In this document: in pieces, positions 9,452 through 18,512 of the stretch | How the letters are laid out: each line of letters opens with the position of its first letter | How positions within the stretch are numbered: position 1 is the stretch's first letter | DNA from: Hellea sp. | GTDB lineage: Bacteria; Pseudomonadota; Alphaproteobacteria; Caulobacterales; Maricaulaceae | Assembly (NCBI GenBank): GCA_014238285.1 | Contig: JABABK010000011.1 | Coordinates: 1-64,000 of the forward strand | Reading direction: 5' to 3' | Length of the DNA stretch: 64,000 bases | Translations under genes and position numbers: made by a program | Notes under the pieces: model-generated | Seen by the model: only the letters and a program-made list of their open reading frames with translations | The model's database searches: none | Told to the model about the DNA's origin: nothing

Positions 9452-10006
9452 ATGAAATGGATTATCCGCATATTTGGCGCTATTATTGGCGCATTTGTAT
9501 TAGCTGGCGTCATCGGTTCTTTTATGCCTAAAGATATCAGCGTAGAGCGGTCCATTCAAGTCTATGGCCAACCCGAAGATATATTCCGTTATTTTTCTGA
9601 TCTTGAAGATTATCAAGCTTGGTCGCCTTGGCAAGGTACGAACACTCTTGAGCACTACGTTGTTGGCGGCGCTGATGAGGGTGTTGGCCAGCGCGCGGCA
9701 TGGGAATGTTCCGAGATCGGTTGTTTGCCCGGGACGCAGGAAATCACTATTATACATTACCCTGAATTTGTGCAGGCCAATCTAAACTTAGGCGGCAAGG
9801 ACGCCGATGCGACATACGCTCTTATGACGGCCGAAAACAATGATGGTAGTGTGACAGTGCTGGTCAAAGTGGATTTGAATGTTGGCGGCTTTCCATTCGT
9901 TCAGCGCCTTCTAACATTTAACCAAAAATCTGATTTGGAAAACCGTCTCGATGCGGCTCTATTAAGGCTTAAAGGCCTTATCAAAGAAGATAGTATTCCA
10001 GGATAG
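9452..10006 (+). CDS. SRPBCC-fold membrane-anchored protein
   Basis: The 184-residue protein has one N-terminal membrane helix (IFGAIIGAFVLAGVIGSF) followed by a START/SRPBCC-type lipid- or ligand-binding fold. Signs are SVERSIQVYGQPEDIFRYFS, then DLEDYQAWSPW, the usual opening of the polyketide-cyclase-like family. Its ligand is unknown. It lies 58 bases after glmM on the same strand and converges, with a one-base gap, on the Pro/Glu-rich gene. Confidence 0.8.
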   Translation: MKWIIRIFGAIIGAFVLAGVIGSFMPKDISVERSIQVYGQPEDIFRYFSDLEDYQAWSPWQGTNTLEHYVVGGADEGVGQRAAWECSEIGCLPGTQEITIIHYPEFVQANLNLGGKDADATYALMTAENNDGSVTVLVKVDLNVGGFPFVQRLLTFNQKSDLENRLDAALLRLKGLIKEDSIPG

Positions 10007-10007
10007 A

Positions 10008-11654
10008 TTATTCGTCTTCTTTCGGATCAGGTGGAAGGATAAGTGTATCTAATCCGATGCCCGTTCTTGGCTCTTTAGGACCGCCGAAAATATCTCTGAC
10101 CCGCGCCGGATCACTACCGTCTAGGGGCGTTGATAGGAATTCACGGCCAAAGCCTGCGTCGCCCAGAACGGTTGTTGACGGCCCGCCATTATTGACCGAG
10201 TTATCGCCAATGCCGCTGCCAGACCATAAATCATTGTCTCCGCCGATGACGCCTTGGACGGGCAGACCTGAACGCGCGCGCCGTGCTGATTGTATGCCGC
10301 TCGTAGAATGAGCCCCGAAAGTTTCAAACCCGGCGGCATTTCTACCTTGGAATTTGGGCATATATTCCGGACAATCCTGATGGGTACGGTCGAGTTCACG
10401 GCAGCGAATATCCTCTATCATCCCACCATAACCTTCACCTGTTTGGCCACCAAGTGATGACGGGTCGAGAGTCCAGCCTCCTGAACCGGGATTAGAACGC
10501 GGTGTTCCGCCAGCAGGAGGTAACCCAGCGCCGCCGGTATTTGGCCCGCTAATTATTGGATTTCTTCCGCCTCCAGGTCGTTGCCCAGGCGTTCGCGGTG
10601 GTCTTCCTAAGGGATCAAACATTTGATCTGCTTGAGATTGCGGCACAGCGAGGTCGAGTTCCTCAATCGTTTCCGGCGCATCACTTGAAGCAAGGACTGT
10701 TGGCGCTGTTGTGATGACAGGCAGCTCAGGCTCTGGTTCGGGTTGAATAATTTCAGATTCAATAGGCGGAGCGATCGGTTCGGGTTCGAAAATTTCTATA
10801 TCTTCTTGCTGAACAGGCGGGGCAATCGGCGTGGGTTCGAACGGCTCTATGATAGGGTCTTGCGTTCCCGGTAGAGGTTCTAAAATATCTTCTAGAGGCT
10901 CAATAATTGGGTCTTGAATGATCTCGGCCTCCGGCATTATGGGGTCCGGTTCAAATACCGGTTCGGGATCAGGCTCGATATAAGGCTCGAATACCGGCTC
11001 TATGATGGGTTCTATATAGGGTTCAGGTTCAATGATGGGCTCAAATTCAGGCAGAGGCTCAAGCAGAGGTTCAGGCAGAGGTTCCTGAATAATGGGCTCT
11101 GGCTCGATAATTGGCTCGGGTTCAATGAACGGTTCGGGCTCAAACACAGGTTCAATTTCAGGTTCTGGCGGCGTAATTGGCTCAAACTCAGGCGTGTCGG
11201 TTGGTTCCGGTGTAGGCGCCGCAAGAATATCTGGCGGTGGAATAAACTCTGGTTCAACAGGTTCGGGTTCTGGCTCTGGTTCAGGTAATGGCTCTGGTTG
11301 CTGAATAGGAGGAGGGGGCGGGGGAACTGGTTTTGGCTTGGGTTTGACCTGCGGACTTACAGCTGGTGCAATCGGAATGATGGGCGCTGGCTCTGGCTCA
11401 ATCACGGGTTCAGGTTCGGGCTGTAAATCTTCAAAGGAAACAATATCAATGGTGATGATTTCCGGTTCTTCCTCTTCTACGGGGTTAGGGAGGATGAAAG
11501 TCGGTTGAAGGAGTAATAATAAGACAATGTGGACCAAAAACGCGACAAAGGCTGATGTCGTGCCGCGCCGGGATATATCCTCATAAAATTCATTTATGGG
11601 TTCCGGGTCTCTATAGGGCGAAAAGCCGTCTGTAGATGGATTGGGCCAAATCAC
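10008..11654 (-). CDS. Pro/Glu-rich TonB-like membrane protein
   Basis: The 548-residue product has a short cytoplasmic N-terminus, one membrane helix ([19 protein letters not shown], about residues 34-52) and then roughly 290 residues of EPEP, IEPEP and PEPEP repeats. This is the layout of TonB/TolA-type periplasm-spanning proteins. The C-terminal 200 residues are Gly/Pro/Asn-rich with [16 protein letters not shown] and no recognisable TonB C-terminal domain. The start is GTG 11654. A genuine TonB domain protein lies at 42485-43438. The repeat tract is internally duplicated at DNA level. A role in spanning or stiffening the periplasm is inferred from composition only. Confidence 0.7.
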   Translation of the reverse strand: MIWPNPSTDGFSPYRDPEPINEFYEDISRRGTTSAFVAFLVHIVLLLLLQPTFILPNPVEEEEPEIITIDIVSFEDLQPEPEPVIEPEPAPIIPIAPAVSPQVKPKPKPVPPPPPPIQQPEPLPEPEPEPEPVEPEFIPPPDILAAPTPEPTDTPEFEPITPPEPEIEPVFEPEPFIEPEPIIEPEPIIQEPLPEPLLEPLPEFEPIIEPEPYIEPIIEPVFEPYIEPDPEPVFEPDPIMPEAEIIQDPIIEPLEDILEPLPGTQDPIIEPFEPTPIAPPVQQEDIEIFEPEPIAPPIESEIIQPEPEPELPVITTAPTVLASSDAPETIEELDLAVPQSQADQMFDPLGRPPRTPGQRPGGGRNPIISGPNTGGAGLPPAGGTPRSNPGSGGWTLDPSSLGGQTGEGYGGMIEDIRCRELDRTHQDCPEYMPKFQGRNAAGFETFGAHSTSGIQSARRARSGLPVQGVIGGDNDLWSGSGIGDNSVNNGGPSTTVLGDAGFGREFLSTPLDGSDPARVRDIFGGPKEPRTGIGLDTLILPPDPKEDE

Positions 11655-11767
11655 GCGAAATATCTTATCCTATGTGCCAGAATCCCAGCTTAAAGGATGA
11701 GTCTAGGGCCTCTCGCCATAATCTCCAAGGGCGTGAGTGTAAAAAGTAATGGATAGGGGGTTAAATT

Positions 11768-11968
11768 TCAGAAATGACGGGTTTCAGCTCGGAACATTTT
11801 TGTTGCGAGATAGAGAGCAACCAACCCGAAAGCCTGTGCTTTGAAGCCTGATGGGCTGATCATAGCCTGCTGGATCGACGTGGCATCGGCATTAGAGCTG
11901 ATCATCACGAGGCCGAGAAAACCAAGAGAGCTGATAAAACAGAATTTTTCAATCGTTAAGCCGTCCAT
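11768..11968 (-). CDS. Small two-helix membrane protein (hypothetical)
   Basis: This 66-residue ORF has two hydrophobic stretches, FCFISSLGFLGLVMISS and AFGLVALYLATKMF, separated by a polar loop. ATG 11968 has no strong ribosome-binding site. It lies between the divergently placed Pro/Glu-rich gene and the aminotransferase, in a gap that otherwise holds nothing recognisable. The two-helix pattern makes it a plausible small membrane protein, but no family is recognised and it may be chance. Confidence 0.35.
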   Translation of the reverse strand: MDGLTIEKFCFISSLGFLGLVMISSNADATSIQQAMISPSGFKAQAFGLVALYLATKMFRAETRHF

Positions 11969-12119
11969 AATGTACTTCTTTATTCAACTTTCGTGCCACT
12001 TAAAACAGTTTGCTATAGTGCAAATTGCTGTGGGTGATTTGATTTTCACTGTCTTTGGTCTAATACTGTTATGAGGCGCCGATAAGACCAAATTAAGGTC
12101 ATTTTATGGTTAGAGATTT

Positions 12120-13325
12120 ATGAAGGTGCAGATTTCCAAACATTTGCTTGCGGTAAAACCTTCCGCAACCATGCATATGTCGCAATTAGCACGGGACCTA
12201 AAAGCAAAAGGGCATGATGTTATCAGCTTGTCTATGGGGGAACCTGATTTTGACACGCCAGAGCATATTTGCGACGCTGCGGTTAAAGCTATTCGGGATG
12301 GCAAGACCCGTTATACATCTGTGGACGGTATTCCTGAGTTGAAAATAGCGATCTGTGACAAATTCCAGAGAGAAAATGGTCTGAATTATAGTCCTGAACA
12401 CATCAACGTATCGCCGGGTGGTAAGGCTGTTTTATATAATGCATTGATAGCGACACTTAACCCGGGTGATGAGGTAGTCATACCCGCACCTTATTGGGTG
12501 TCTTACCCAGAGATGACACGGCTTTGCGGAGCGAAGCCTATCGTTGTGTCTTGTGGTATGGAAGCAGGGTTTAAATTATCGCCAGAGGTTTTGGAGGCAA
12601 ACATTACACCTAAGACCAAATGGCTGATTTTAAACTCTCCGTCTAACCCAACCGGCGCTTGTTATTCTGCTGACGAACTTAAGGATTTGGGTGAGGTGTT
12701 ATTGCTCCATCCTCAAATATTGATCCTCACAGACGATATATATGAGCATCTAATTTATGATGAGCGTGAATTTACGACTATCGCTGAGGTCGTGCCCAAC
12801 CTCAAAGACCGGGTCCTGACCATGAACGGTGTATCAAAAGCCTATGCCATGACGGGCTGGAGGCTGGGCTATGCTGGCGGGCCAAGATGGCTAATAGGCG
12901 CAATGCGTAAAGTCATGATGCAGACGACCTCAAACCCTTCTTCAGTGACGCAGTGGGCGTCTCTAGTCGCCTTAACGGGACCGCAGGAGTTTTTAAAAGA
13001 GCGATGCGACGTCTTTGAGCAAAGACGTGATAGAGTCGTTGAAGGTCTAAATGAAATCATAGGATTGAAATGCCCCGTACCTGATGGAGCCTTCTATGTG
13101 TTTCCAAGCTGTGAGGACTTATTAGGCCTTACCTCTCCGGGCGGAACTTTAATCAACAACGACCAAGACTTTGTTCAGTGTCTGCTAACGGAAGCTCATG
13201 TGGCGGTTGTTCCTGGGAATTCCTTTGGCGGACTCAATCATTTCAGGCTATCATTTGCGGCGGATATAAATCTGTTGGAAAAGGCTTTGGCACGGATAAA
13301 TAATTTTTGCGCCGACTGTTCTTGA
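12120..13325 (+). CDS. aatA: Aspartate-type class I/II aminotransferase
   Basis: This is a PLP enzyme of fold type I, 401 residues, close to the alphaproteobacterial aspartate aminotransferase type. It would transfer amino groups between aspartate and 2-oxoglutarate. Visible motifs are VISLSMGEPDFDTPEH near residue 37, TRYTSVDGIPELK, VIPAPYWVSYPEM and SPSNPTGACYS. The Schiff-base lysine lies in NGVSKAYAMTGWRLGY near residue 242, and the phosphate-contacting Arg in FRLSFA near the end. It begins at ATG 12120 and is followed 78 bases later by the WS/DGAT gene. Aminotransferases of this subgroup may also act on aromatic or prephenate substrates, so the substrate is inferred. Confidence 0.88.
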   Translation: MKVQISKHLLAVKPSATMHMSQLARDLKAKGHDVISLSMGEPDFDTPEHICDAAVKAIRDGKTRYTSVDGIPELKIAICDKFQRENGLNYSPEHINVSPGGKAVLYNALIATLNPGDEVVIPAPYWVSYPEMTRLCGAKPIVVSCGMEAGFKLSPEVLEANITPKTKWLILNSPSNPTGACYSADELKDLGEVLLLHPQILILTDDIYEHLIYDEREFTTIAEVVPNLKDRVLTMNGVSKAYAMTGWRLGYAGGPRWLIGAMRKVMMQTTSNPSSVTQWASLVALTGPQEFLKERCDVFEQRRDRVVEGLNEIIGLKCPVPDGAFYVFPSCEDLLGLTSPGGTLINNDQDFVQCLLTEAHVAVVPGNSFGGLNHFRLSFAADINLLEKALARINNFCADCS

Positions 13326-13403
13326 TCCGGGTTTTGGCCCAATTTAAGTTAGAATAGGAATTCTAACCGTTTGATGGTAGAACTTAAAAAAAAGGATAAT
13401 GTC

Positions 13404-14987
13404 ATGGAACAATTACAAGGTTTGGACGCTGTATTCGTCGCGCTTGAGCAACCCACATCTCCGGTGCATGTCGGATCAATTATGATTTACGATCCGTCGA
13501 CAGCACCCGGTGGATTTGTGCGATTTAAAGATATTTTGTCTTTTGTTGAGGATCGTTTGCAGCTTTCCAAAACACTTCGCCAAAAAATGGTCAAGGTTCC
13601 GTTCGGTTTAGACTACCCTTACTGGGTTCAGGATATTGATTTTGACCTCGAATTCCATGTTCGCCACGTTGCGCTCCCGAAACCGGGTGACTGGCGTCAG
13701 CTTTGTATTCTAGCGGCTAGAATTTTCGCACGTCCACTCGATTTATCCCGTCCGCCGTGGGAAATGACAGTCATTGAAGGGCTTGATAATATTGAAGGTC
13801 TGCCAAAAGGCTCATACGCTGTTCTATCCAAAGTCCACCATGCGGCGATTGACGGGGTTTCTGGCGTTGACATGATGCAAGCCATGCATACGCTTTTCCC
13901 AACACAAGAACCGCTCGATACGCCTGACACTTGGAAACCTGAAGCTAACCCTAGCCAAATCGGGACGTTTATGCGCGGCTCTATGCGCAGCATGACTCTG
14001 CCATTTCGTCAGTTAAACGCGACCCGTAAATCAATGCCAGGTATTTTTAGGGCCACTAAAGGATTAGTGAAGCGTGACTATGGTGTAAAACACTTGGTTC
14101 AGGCTCCTCGAACACGGTTTAATGTTCCGGTTACGCCGCACCGTATGTACGGCGCTAGCACCTTTGATATTAAAGATATTATCGCCATGAGGGCTATGTG
14201 CGAAGGCACTAAGCTCAATGATGTAATGCTATCGATTACGGGTGGTGCCTTGCGGCGTTATCTCGAAGCAAAGAGTGAGTTACCTGATACTACCTTGACG
14301 GCTATGGCGCCTATATCTGTTCGCTCCGAAAGCGAAAAAAATACGATGGGTAATCAGGTTTCGGCTATGTTTGTGCCTTTGGGCTCGCATATTAAGGACG
14401 CACAAGAGCGTTTGGAATATGTGCGTGAAGAGACGCGAAAAGCTAAAGAAATGACCAATGATTTGGGCGCACGTCAAATGACTGAAATGGCCAAACTAGC
14501 GCCGTCCATGGCAATGAACGTCGGGGCCAAATTATACACCCAGTTTAAACTGGCTGATAAAGCAAAACCTTTTATCAATACGATTGTAACAAACGTTCCT
14601 GGCCCTAGAATTCCAGTTTATTCTGCTGGCGCAAAAGCCGTTGGTGTTTATGGCATGATGTGTTTGTTTGATGGTGTCGCCCTTGGCCACATTGTTCATT
14701 CCTATGTCGATAAAATTACGCTCTCATATACCGCTTGCCGGGATGCTATGCCTGACCCAGATTTTTATAGCGAATGTATGCAGGCCAGTTTTGATGACCA
14801 TATGAAAGCTTTAAAAGCATTTGAGAAAAAAGAAGCCGCTAAGGCGACGCAAATCACGAAACCTAAAATAGCTAAGCCTCAAATTACTAAACCTAAGAAG
14901 CCTAGTAAGCCTAAAAAACCGGTGGCTAAACCAGTTGCGTCCAAGACCAAACCAGTCAATGGTGGCCAATCAGATACGTTGAATTAG
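13404..14987 (+). CDS. Wax ester synthase / diacylglycerol acyltransferase (WS/DGAT)
   Basis: The enzyme transfers acyl groups from acyl-CoA to fatty alcohols or diacylglycerol, making storage lipid. The condensation-like active-site motif HHAAIDG occurs near residue 146. The N-terminus LQGLDAVFVALEQPTSPVHVG and the later FINTIVTNVPGP are family hallmarks. ATG 13404 is preferred because AAGGA stands eight bases upstream and homologues begin here; TTG 13371 or ATG 13374 would add a Lys-rich leader. The last 50 residues are an unusual Lys/Pro tail (ITKPKIAKPQ, KPKKPSKPKKP). The lipase-like gene starts nine bases downstream, forming a likely storage-lipid operon. Confidence 0.9.
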   Translation: MEQLQGLDAVFVALEQPTSPVHVGSIMIYDPSTAPGGFVRFKDILSFVEDRLQLSKTLRQKMVKVPFGLDYPYWVQDIDFDLEFHVRHVALPKPGDWRQLCILAARIFARPLDLSRPPWEMTVIEGLDNIEGLPKGSYAVLSKVHHAAIDGVSGVDMMQAMHTLFPTQEPLDTPDTWKPEANPSQIGTFMRGSMRSMTLPFRQLNATRKSMPGIFRATKGLVKRDYGVKHLVQAPRTRFNVPVTPHRMYGASTFDIKDIIAMRAMCEGTKLNDVMLSITGGALRRYLEAKSELPDTTLTAMAPISVRSESEKNTMGNQVSAMFVPLGSHIKDAQERLEYVREETRKAKEMTNDLGARQMTEMAKLAPSMAMNVGAKLYTQFKLADKAKPFINTIVTNVPGPRIPVYSAGAKAVGVYGMMCLFDGVALGHIVHSYVDKITLSYTACRDAMPDPDFYSECMQASFDDHMKALKAFEKKEAAKATQITKPKIAKPQITKPKKPSKPKKPVAKPVASKTKPVNGGQSDTLN

Positions 14988-14996
14988 GGAAATTAT

Positions 14997-15803
14997 ATGA
15001 CAGCTTCTGCCATGACGGAAAAATATAAACATCGGGCGCCTTCACCTATTTGGACTCTATTAGAAGGGCGCTGGATTTTCGAATTGGCGTCCTTTTATTC
15101 CATGCGTCCACTCTTGAAACAGCTCCCTAAGGGTGACGGTCATCCTGTGATCGTTTTTCCTGGGTTTATGGCCAGCAGTCTTTCTACGCGGCCTATGCGT
15201 AAGCTTCTCAAGGATTTGGGCTATAGCGCCTATGATTGGGGACTAGGCCGTAATTTACGGTTTAATGCTGAGGTCGAAGAGCAAATGCATGACCTTCTCA
15301 AGAAAACCTTCTTAAAGCATGGCTGTAAAGTATCTTTGGTAGGATGGAGTCTTGGTGGAGTATTTGCTAGAGAGATTGCCAAGACCTATCCTGATTACGT
15401 CCGTAATGTTGTGACGCTAGGGAGCCCTATTACTGGTCCCAGACATGCTGCACGCGCGCGTCCTTTGTTTGAGTTTATTAATGGTAGTCCGTCGGAAGAG
15501 ACAAAAACAAGACTTGAAAATCTACATATTCCACCGCCTGTCCCTTGTACGTCGGTTTATTCAAAAACGGATGGTATCGTGCATTGGCATGGGTCTATTC
15601 AAGATGATATTCCGCAAGCTGAAAATATTCAGGTGCCATCAAGCCATGTAGGCATGGGTGCTAATCCATTAGTCATGTATATTTTGGCTGATAGATTGTC
15701 TCAAGCCGAAGACGATTGGACGCCTTTCGAAATATCCGGGTTTAAGAAATTATTGTATAAAACACCGCGAAAATTCAATCACACGCCCGAAAAGTTTTAC
15801 TAG
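14997..15803 (+). CDS. Alpha/beta hydrolase, lipase-like
   Basis: The 268-residue alpha/beta-hydrolase has nucleophile elbow GWSLGG near residue 118, a candidate acid in SKTDGIV and a candidate catalytic His in SSHVGMG. An oxyanion-hole region is seen in VIVFPGFMASS. It starts nine bases after the WS/DGAT gene and has no signal peptide, so turnover or supply of acyl chains for storage lipid is the likely role. Similar hydrolases accompany WS/DGAT genes in other bacteria. Substrate and direction are not shown by sequence. It converges on the hybrid kinase gene. Confidence 0.82.
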   Translation: MTASAMTEKYKHRAPSPIWTLLEGRWIFELASFYSMRPLLKQLPKGDGHPVIVFPGFMASSLSTRPMRKLLKDLGYSAYDWGLGRNLRFNAEVEEQMHDLLKKTFLKHGCKVSLVGWSLGGVFAREIAKTYPDYVRNVVTLGSPITGPRHAARARPLFEFINGSPSEETKTRLENLHIPPPVPCTSVYSKTDGIVHWHGSIQDDIPQAENIQVPSSHVGMGANPLVMYILADRLSQAEDDWTPFEISGFKKLLYKTPRKFNHTPEKFY

Positions 15804-15817
15804 GGCCGAGGTCTAAA

Positions 15818-18253
15818 CTATCCTCTTAGGAGGATATTTGACATGTCTTGGTTTTGTCCAGTATCGTCGCTAATGCACTCCTCAAGTGTTTTTAAGAGAC
15901 GTTCTTGGCGAATTGGCTTGGCAATGTAATCGCTCATACCAGCATCAATGCATTTGTCACGATCATGTTTTAGGGCGTGTCCTGTTAGGGCAATGATTGG
16001 TGTTGCCGGATAACCCTGTTCGGCTTCAATGTTTCTGATAAAGTGGGAGGCTTGGTAGCCATCCATAACAGGCATGGAAATATCCATTAAAATAGCTGCA
16101 TATTTTTGCGGATCGGCCTTAAAGGTGTCGACGGCTTCTTTACCGTTGTTGGCAAAATGCGGCTCATAATCTGTATCGGCTAACATAAGCCGGATAACTT
16201 CTTGGTTTAACGCAAAGTCTTCGGCCACTAATATTTCTGTTTTTAGGCTTACAGTTTCGGCTTCTATTAGATCTAGTGTTTCTATTGCGACGGGCGCTGT
16301 AGCACCAATAGTCTTAGGGGCATCTGATAAAATCTTGACCATTGCATCAAATAAAACGCTTTCCCGAGCAGGTTTCATCAGAAACTTTCTGATATTTATA
16401 GCTTTGAGTTCTTTCGTAGATACGGGCTGATCGCAGGATGAAAGCATTAGGACCGGGATGTCTGGCAGGGTTTGTTTGTTATGGAGCAGGCGGGCGAATT
16501 CGAGGCCGTTCATGCCTGGCATGAGGTAATCACAGATAATGAGATCGAATTGATTACCTTCAGTCATGTTTGTTTTAATGTGGGTTAGGGCGTCAATGGC
16601 GTCGCTGACAGCGACAGTTTCAACTTTCCAGCCTTCGAGGCGCTGACTTAGAATGCTACAATTCACATCAATATCATCAAGGATCAATATACGTTTGCCG
16701 CTCACGACTGTCGTATCATAGGCTATTTGGGTCGCGTTTAAATCAATTGGTAGGGGGAGGGTGAAGCTAAAGTCCGAACCTTTTCCGACCTCTGATTTGA
16801 CGTGCATTCGGCCGTTCATAAGTTCAACTAGCTTTTTGGATATGGAAAGACCTAGGCCAGTACCTCCATAAAGTCGGGTTGTACTGTTATCCGCTTGCGT
16901 GAAATTGTCGAAAATTGTTTCTAGCTTGCTGGTATCAACACCGATGCCCGTATCTTCAACGCTGACCGTGACGATACTAGATTGATCGCGGAGTTCATTG
17001 ACGAAGATGTTGATAATAACGTGACCTTCATGAGTGAACTTAATCGCATTGTTGAGAAGGTTGGTCAGGATTTGCCGTAGCCGGTTTTCGTCGCCGATAA
17101 AATGACTGGGGAGCCTTGTATCGTAATTCACGATGAGTTCTAGATCGTTTGCTTGTGCAGATTGGGTCAATAGATAGGCAACATCATTGACCATTTCGCG
17201 CATATCAAACGGGGCTGGATCCAGTTCCATAGCGCCGGCCTCAATTTTTGAAAAGTCCAGGATATCATTGATGATAATAAGCAAGGCGTTCGCCGATTTA
17301 TAAATGACTTTTACATGTTCTTTGTTGTGCTCATTAATGGCTGAATTGGCCAGAAGTTCTGCCATGCCCAGAATGCCGTTCATAGGCGTTCGAATTTCAT
17401 GGCTCATATTAGCGAGAAAGGATGATTTTGCCTGTGAAGCTGCTAGAGCTTGGTCTTTAGCGCGGTTAAGTTCTTTAGCTTGTTCGTGATCCTCTGTGAT
17501 GTCTTTTACGAAAGCTTGAATTTTAGCAGGCCTACCGTCCCCGTCACGAATGATTTTACCATAGGTTTGGTTGCGCCGATTTTGACCTTTTAGATTACGG
17601 GTATGGCTTTCAAATTTAAATCGATCATTGGATTTAAGGGCTCTTGCAATAGCTTTGGGAAGGATTGCCTTATCTTCATCAATAGTAATCGAATTAATGC
17701 CGAGCTTATGTATTCTTTCCAAATCTTCTGTGTTGAAATAATCATGATATGTTTTGCTCAGAAGGGTTGTTTTCGTTTTAACGTCGAAAATCCAATATCC
17801 CGATTTTCCAAGATAAAGGGAATTCTGTAATAGGCGTTCTGTTTCAACGAGTGCAGATATATCTCTAGAAACGGAAACAGTATGACCGTTGGATAAGCGT
17901 GTTCTGGATAATTGCATAGTCCGTCCATCAGCAAATTCCATTATTTTAGTAAATCGAGAGGAGGGACCTCTTTGTTCTTGAGCTTCTGAGCTCAGCGTGT
18001 TTTTATTAATGATGTCGGAGTTTAAGAGGCCTTTCGCTAGCAGTAAGTCATGCATATCTTGTAGGTTTTTGCCAGGTGAAATCTCTTCCTGTGTCAGGCC
18101 TAATTGCTCGTAAGTTGCTGAATTTATATATAAATAATTCAAGTTCTCATCAAGAACACTAATGCTCATATCAAGGGCCATATCTAGCATACCTAGAAAG
18201 CTCTGAGCATTTTCAGATGTGATGGTTTTGTTTAAACTGTTCATGGTGTTCAT
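15818..18253 (-). CDS. Hybrid sensor histidine kinase with two receiver domains
   Basis: The 811-residue protein has no clear membrane helix, so it is probably cytoplasmic. Order of parts: two PAS-like regions (about 20-140 and 145-265, ending AFVKDITEDHEQA), a HisKA domain with phospho-acceptor His in HEIRTPMNG near residue 285, an ATPase with DTGIGV and GGTGLGLSI, receiver 1 (ILILDDIDVN, acceptor Asp in ICDYLMPGMNG near 575) and receiver 2 (ILVAEDFALN, acceptor Asp in MDISMPVMDG near 722). No HPt domain is attached, so phosphate must pass to a separate HPt or regulator. The signal sensed is unknown. Confidence 0.93.
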   Translation of the reverse strand: MNTMNSLNKTITSENAQSFLGMLDMALDMSISVLDENLNYLYINSATYEQLGLTQEEISPGKNLQDMHDLLLAKGLLNSDIINKNTLSSEAQEQRGPSSRFTKIMEFADGRTMQLSRTRLSNGHTVSVSRDISALVETERLLQNSLYLGKSGYWIFDVKTKTTLLSKTYHDYFNTEDLERIHKLGINSITIDEDKAILPKAIARALKSNDRFKFESHTRNLKGQNRRNQTYGKIIRDGDGRPAKIQAFVKDITEDHEQAKELNRAKDQALAASQAKSSFLANMSHEIRTPMNGILGMAELLANSAINEHNKEHVKVIYKSANALLIIINDILDFSKIEAGAMELDPAPFDMREMVNDVAYLLTQSAQANDLELIVNYDTRLPSHFIGDENRLRQILTNLLNNAIKFTHEGHVIINIFVNELRDQSSIVTVSVEDTGIGVDTSKLETIFDNFTQADNSTTRLYGGTGLGLSISKKLVELMNGRMHVKSEVGKGSDFSFTLPLPIDLNATQIAYDTTVVSGKRILILDDIDVNCSILSQRLEGWKVETVAVSDAIDALTHIKTNMTEGNQFDLIICDYLMPGMNGLEFARLLHNKQTLPDIPVLMLSSCDQPVSTKELKAINIRKFLMKPARESVLFDAMVKILSDAPKTIGATAPVAIETLDLIEAETVSLKTEILVAEDFALNQEVIRLMLADTDYEPHFANNGKEAVDTFKADPQKYAAILMDISMPVMDGYQASHFIRNIEAEQGYPATPIIALTGHALKHDRDKCIDAGMSDYIAKPIRQERLLKTLEECISDDTGQNQDMSNILLRG

Positions 18254-18310
18254 GTTGATAACGCCCGCGCGGTGATCTATGGCGGAAGTAGTAAAGATTT
18301 GGGGTTAATA

Positions 18311-18348
18311 AAAAGAAAAAACCGGGCGTCGACAGTGTCGAGCCCGGT
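18311..18348 (-). terminator. Intrinsic terminator
   Basis: On the minus strand the stem ACCGGGC/GCCCGGT with an inner TCGA/TCGA pairing and loop CACTG is followed by TTTTTCTTTT. It ends the greA-to-lysR transcript or an sRNA encoded just upstream. Confidence 0.85.
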
Positions 18349-18440
18349 ATAAGTCTTCGCTATACATTCGGGGAGGAATAATACGCGGTTGAACACTAGC
18401 GGCAAAAAGGGGAGGACGCCGCCTTGTGTTGAACTCTATT
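18311..18440 (-). ncRNA. Candidate small RNA with two anti-Shine-Dalgarno motifs and own terminator
   Basis: The gap between the LysR and kinase genes ends, on the minus strand, in a perfect intrinsic terminator (18311-18348). Upstream of it on the same strand the motif TCCTCCCC occurs twice (complement of 18370-18377 and 18409-18416), once beside a T5 run and a GGCGGC/GCCGCT pairing. No ORF is present. Paired C-rich anti-Shine-Dalgarno motifs plus a terminator are typical of alphaproteobacterial trans-acting sRNAs. The 5' end is a guess; the element could also be the long 3' UTR of the trxB-lysR transcript. Confidence 0.45.
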
Positions 18441-18512
18441 TAGGGGTTTTCTAGAAAATCAGAAGAGATAGAACTGCAAATTAGCTATGCATTTATGCAT
18501 GGCGAGAGTGTT

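Noticed and set aside
10914-11304. Open plus-strand frames opposite the Pro/Glu-rich gene (Arg/Phe- and Gly/Ser-rich)
   Set aside because: They are antisense shadows created by the biased codons of the repeat tract.
10700-11400. Dense short repeats that could suggest a CRISPR or minisatellite array
   Set aside because: They are the codon-level trace of the EPEP repeats in the Pro/Glu-rich protein; there are no constant repeats with unique spacers.
15819-15838. TATCCTC/GAGGATA hairpin at the kinase 3' end as a terminator
   Set aside because: It lies within the last codons of the kinase and is not followed by a T run on either strand.
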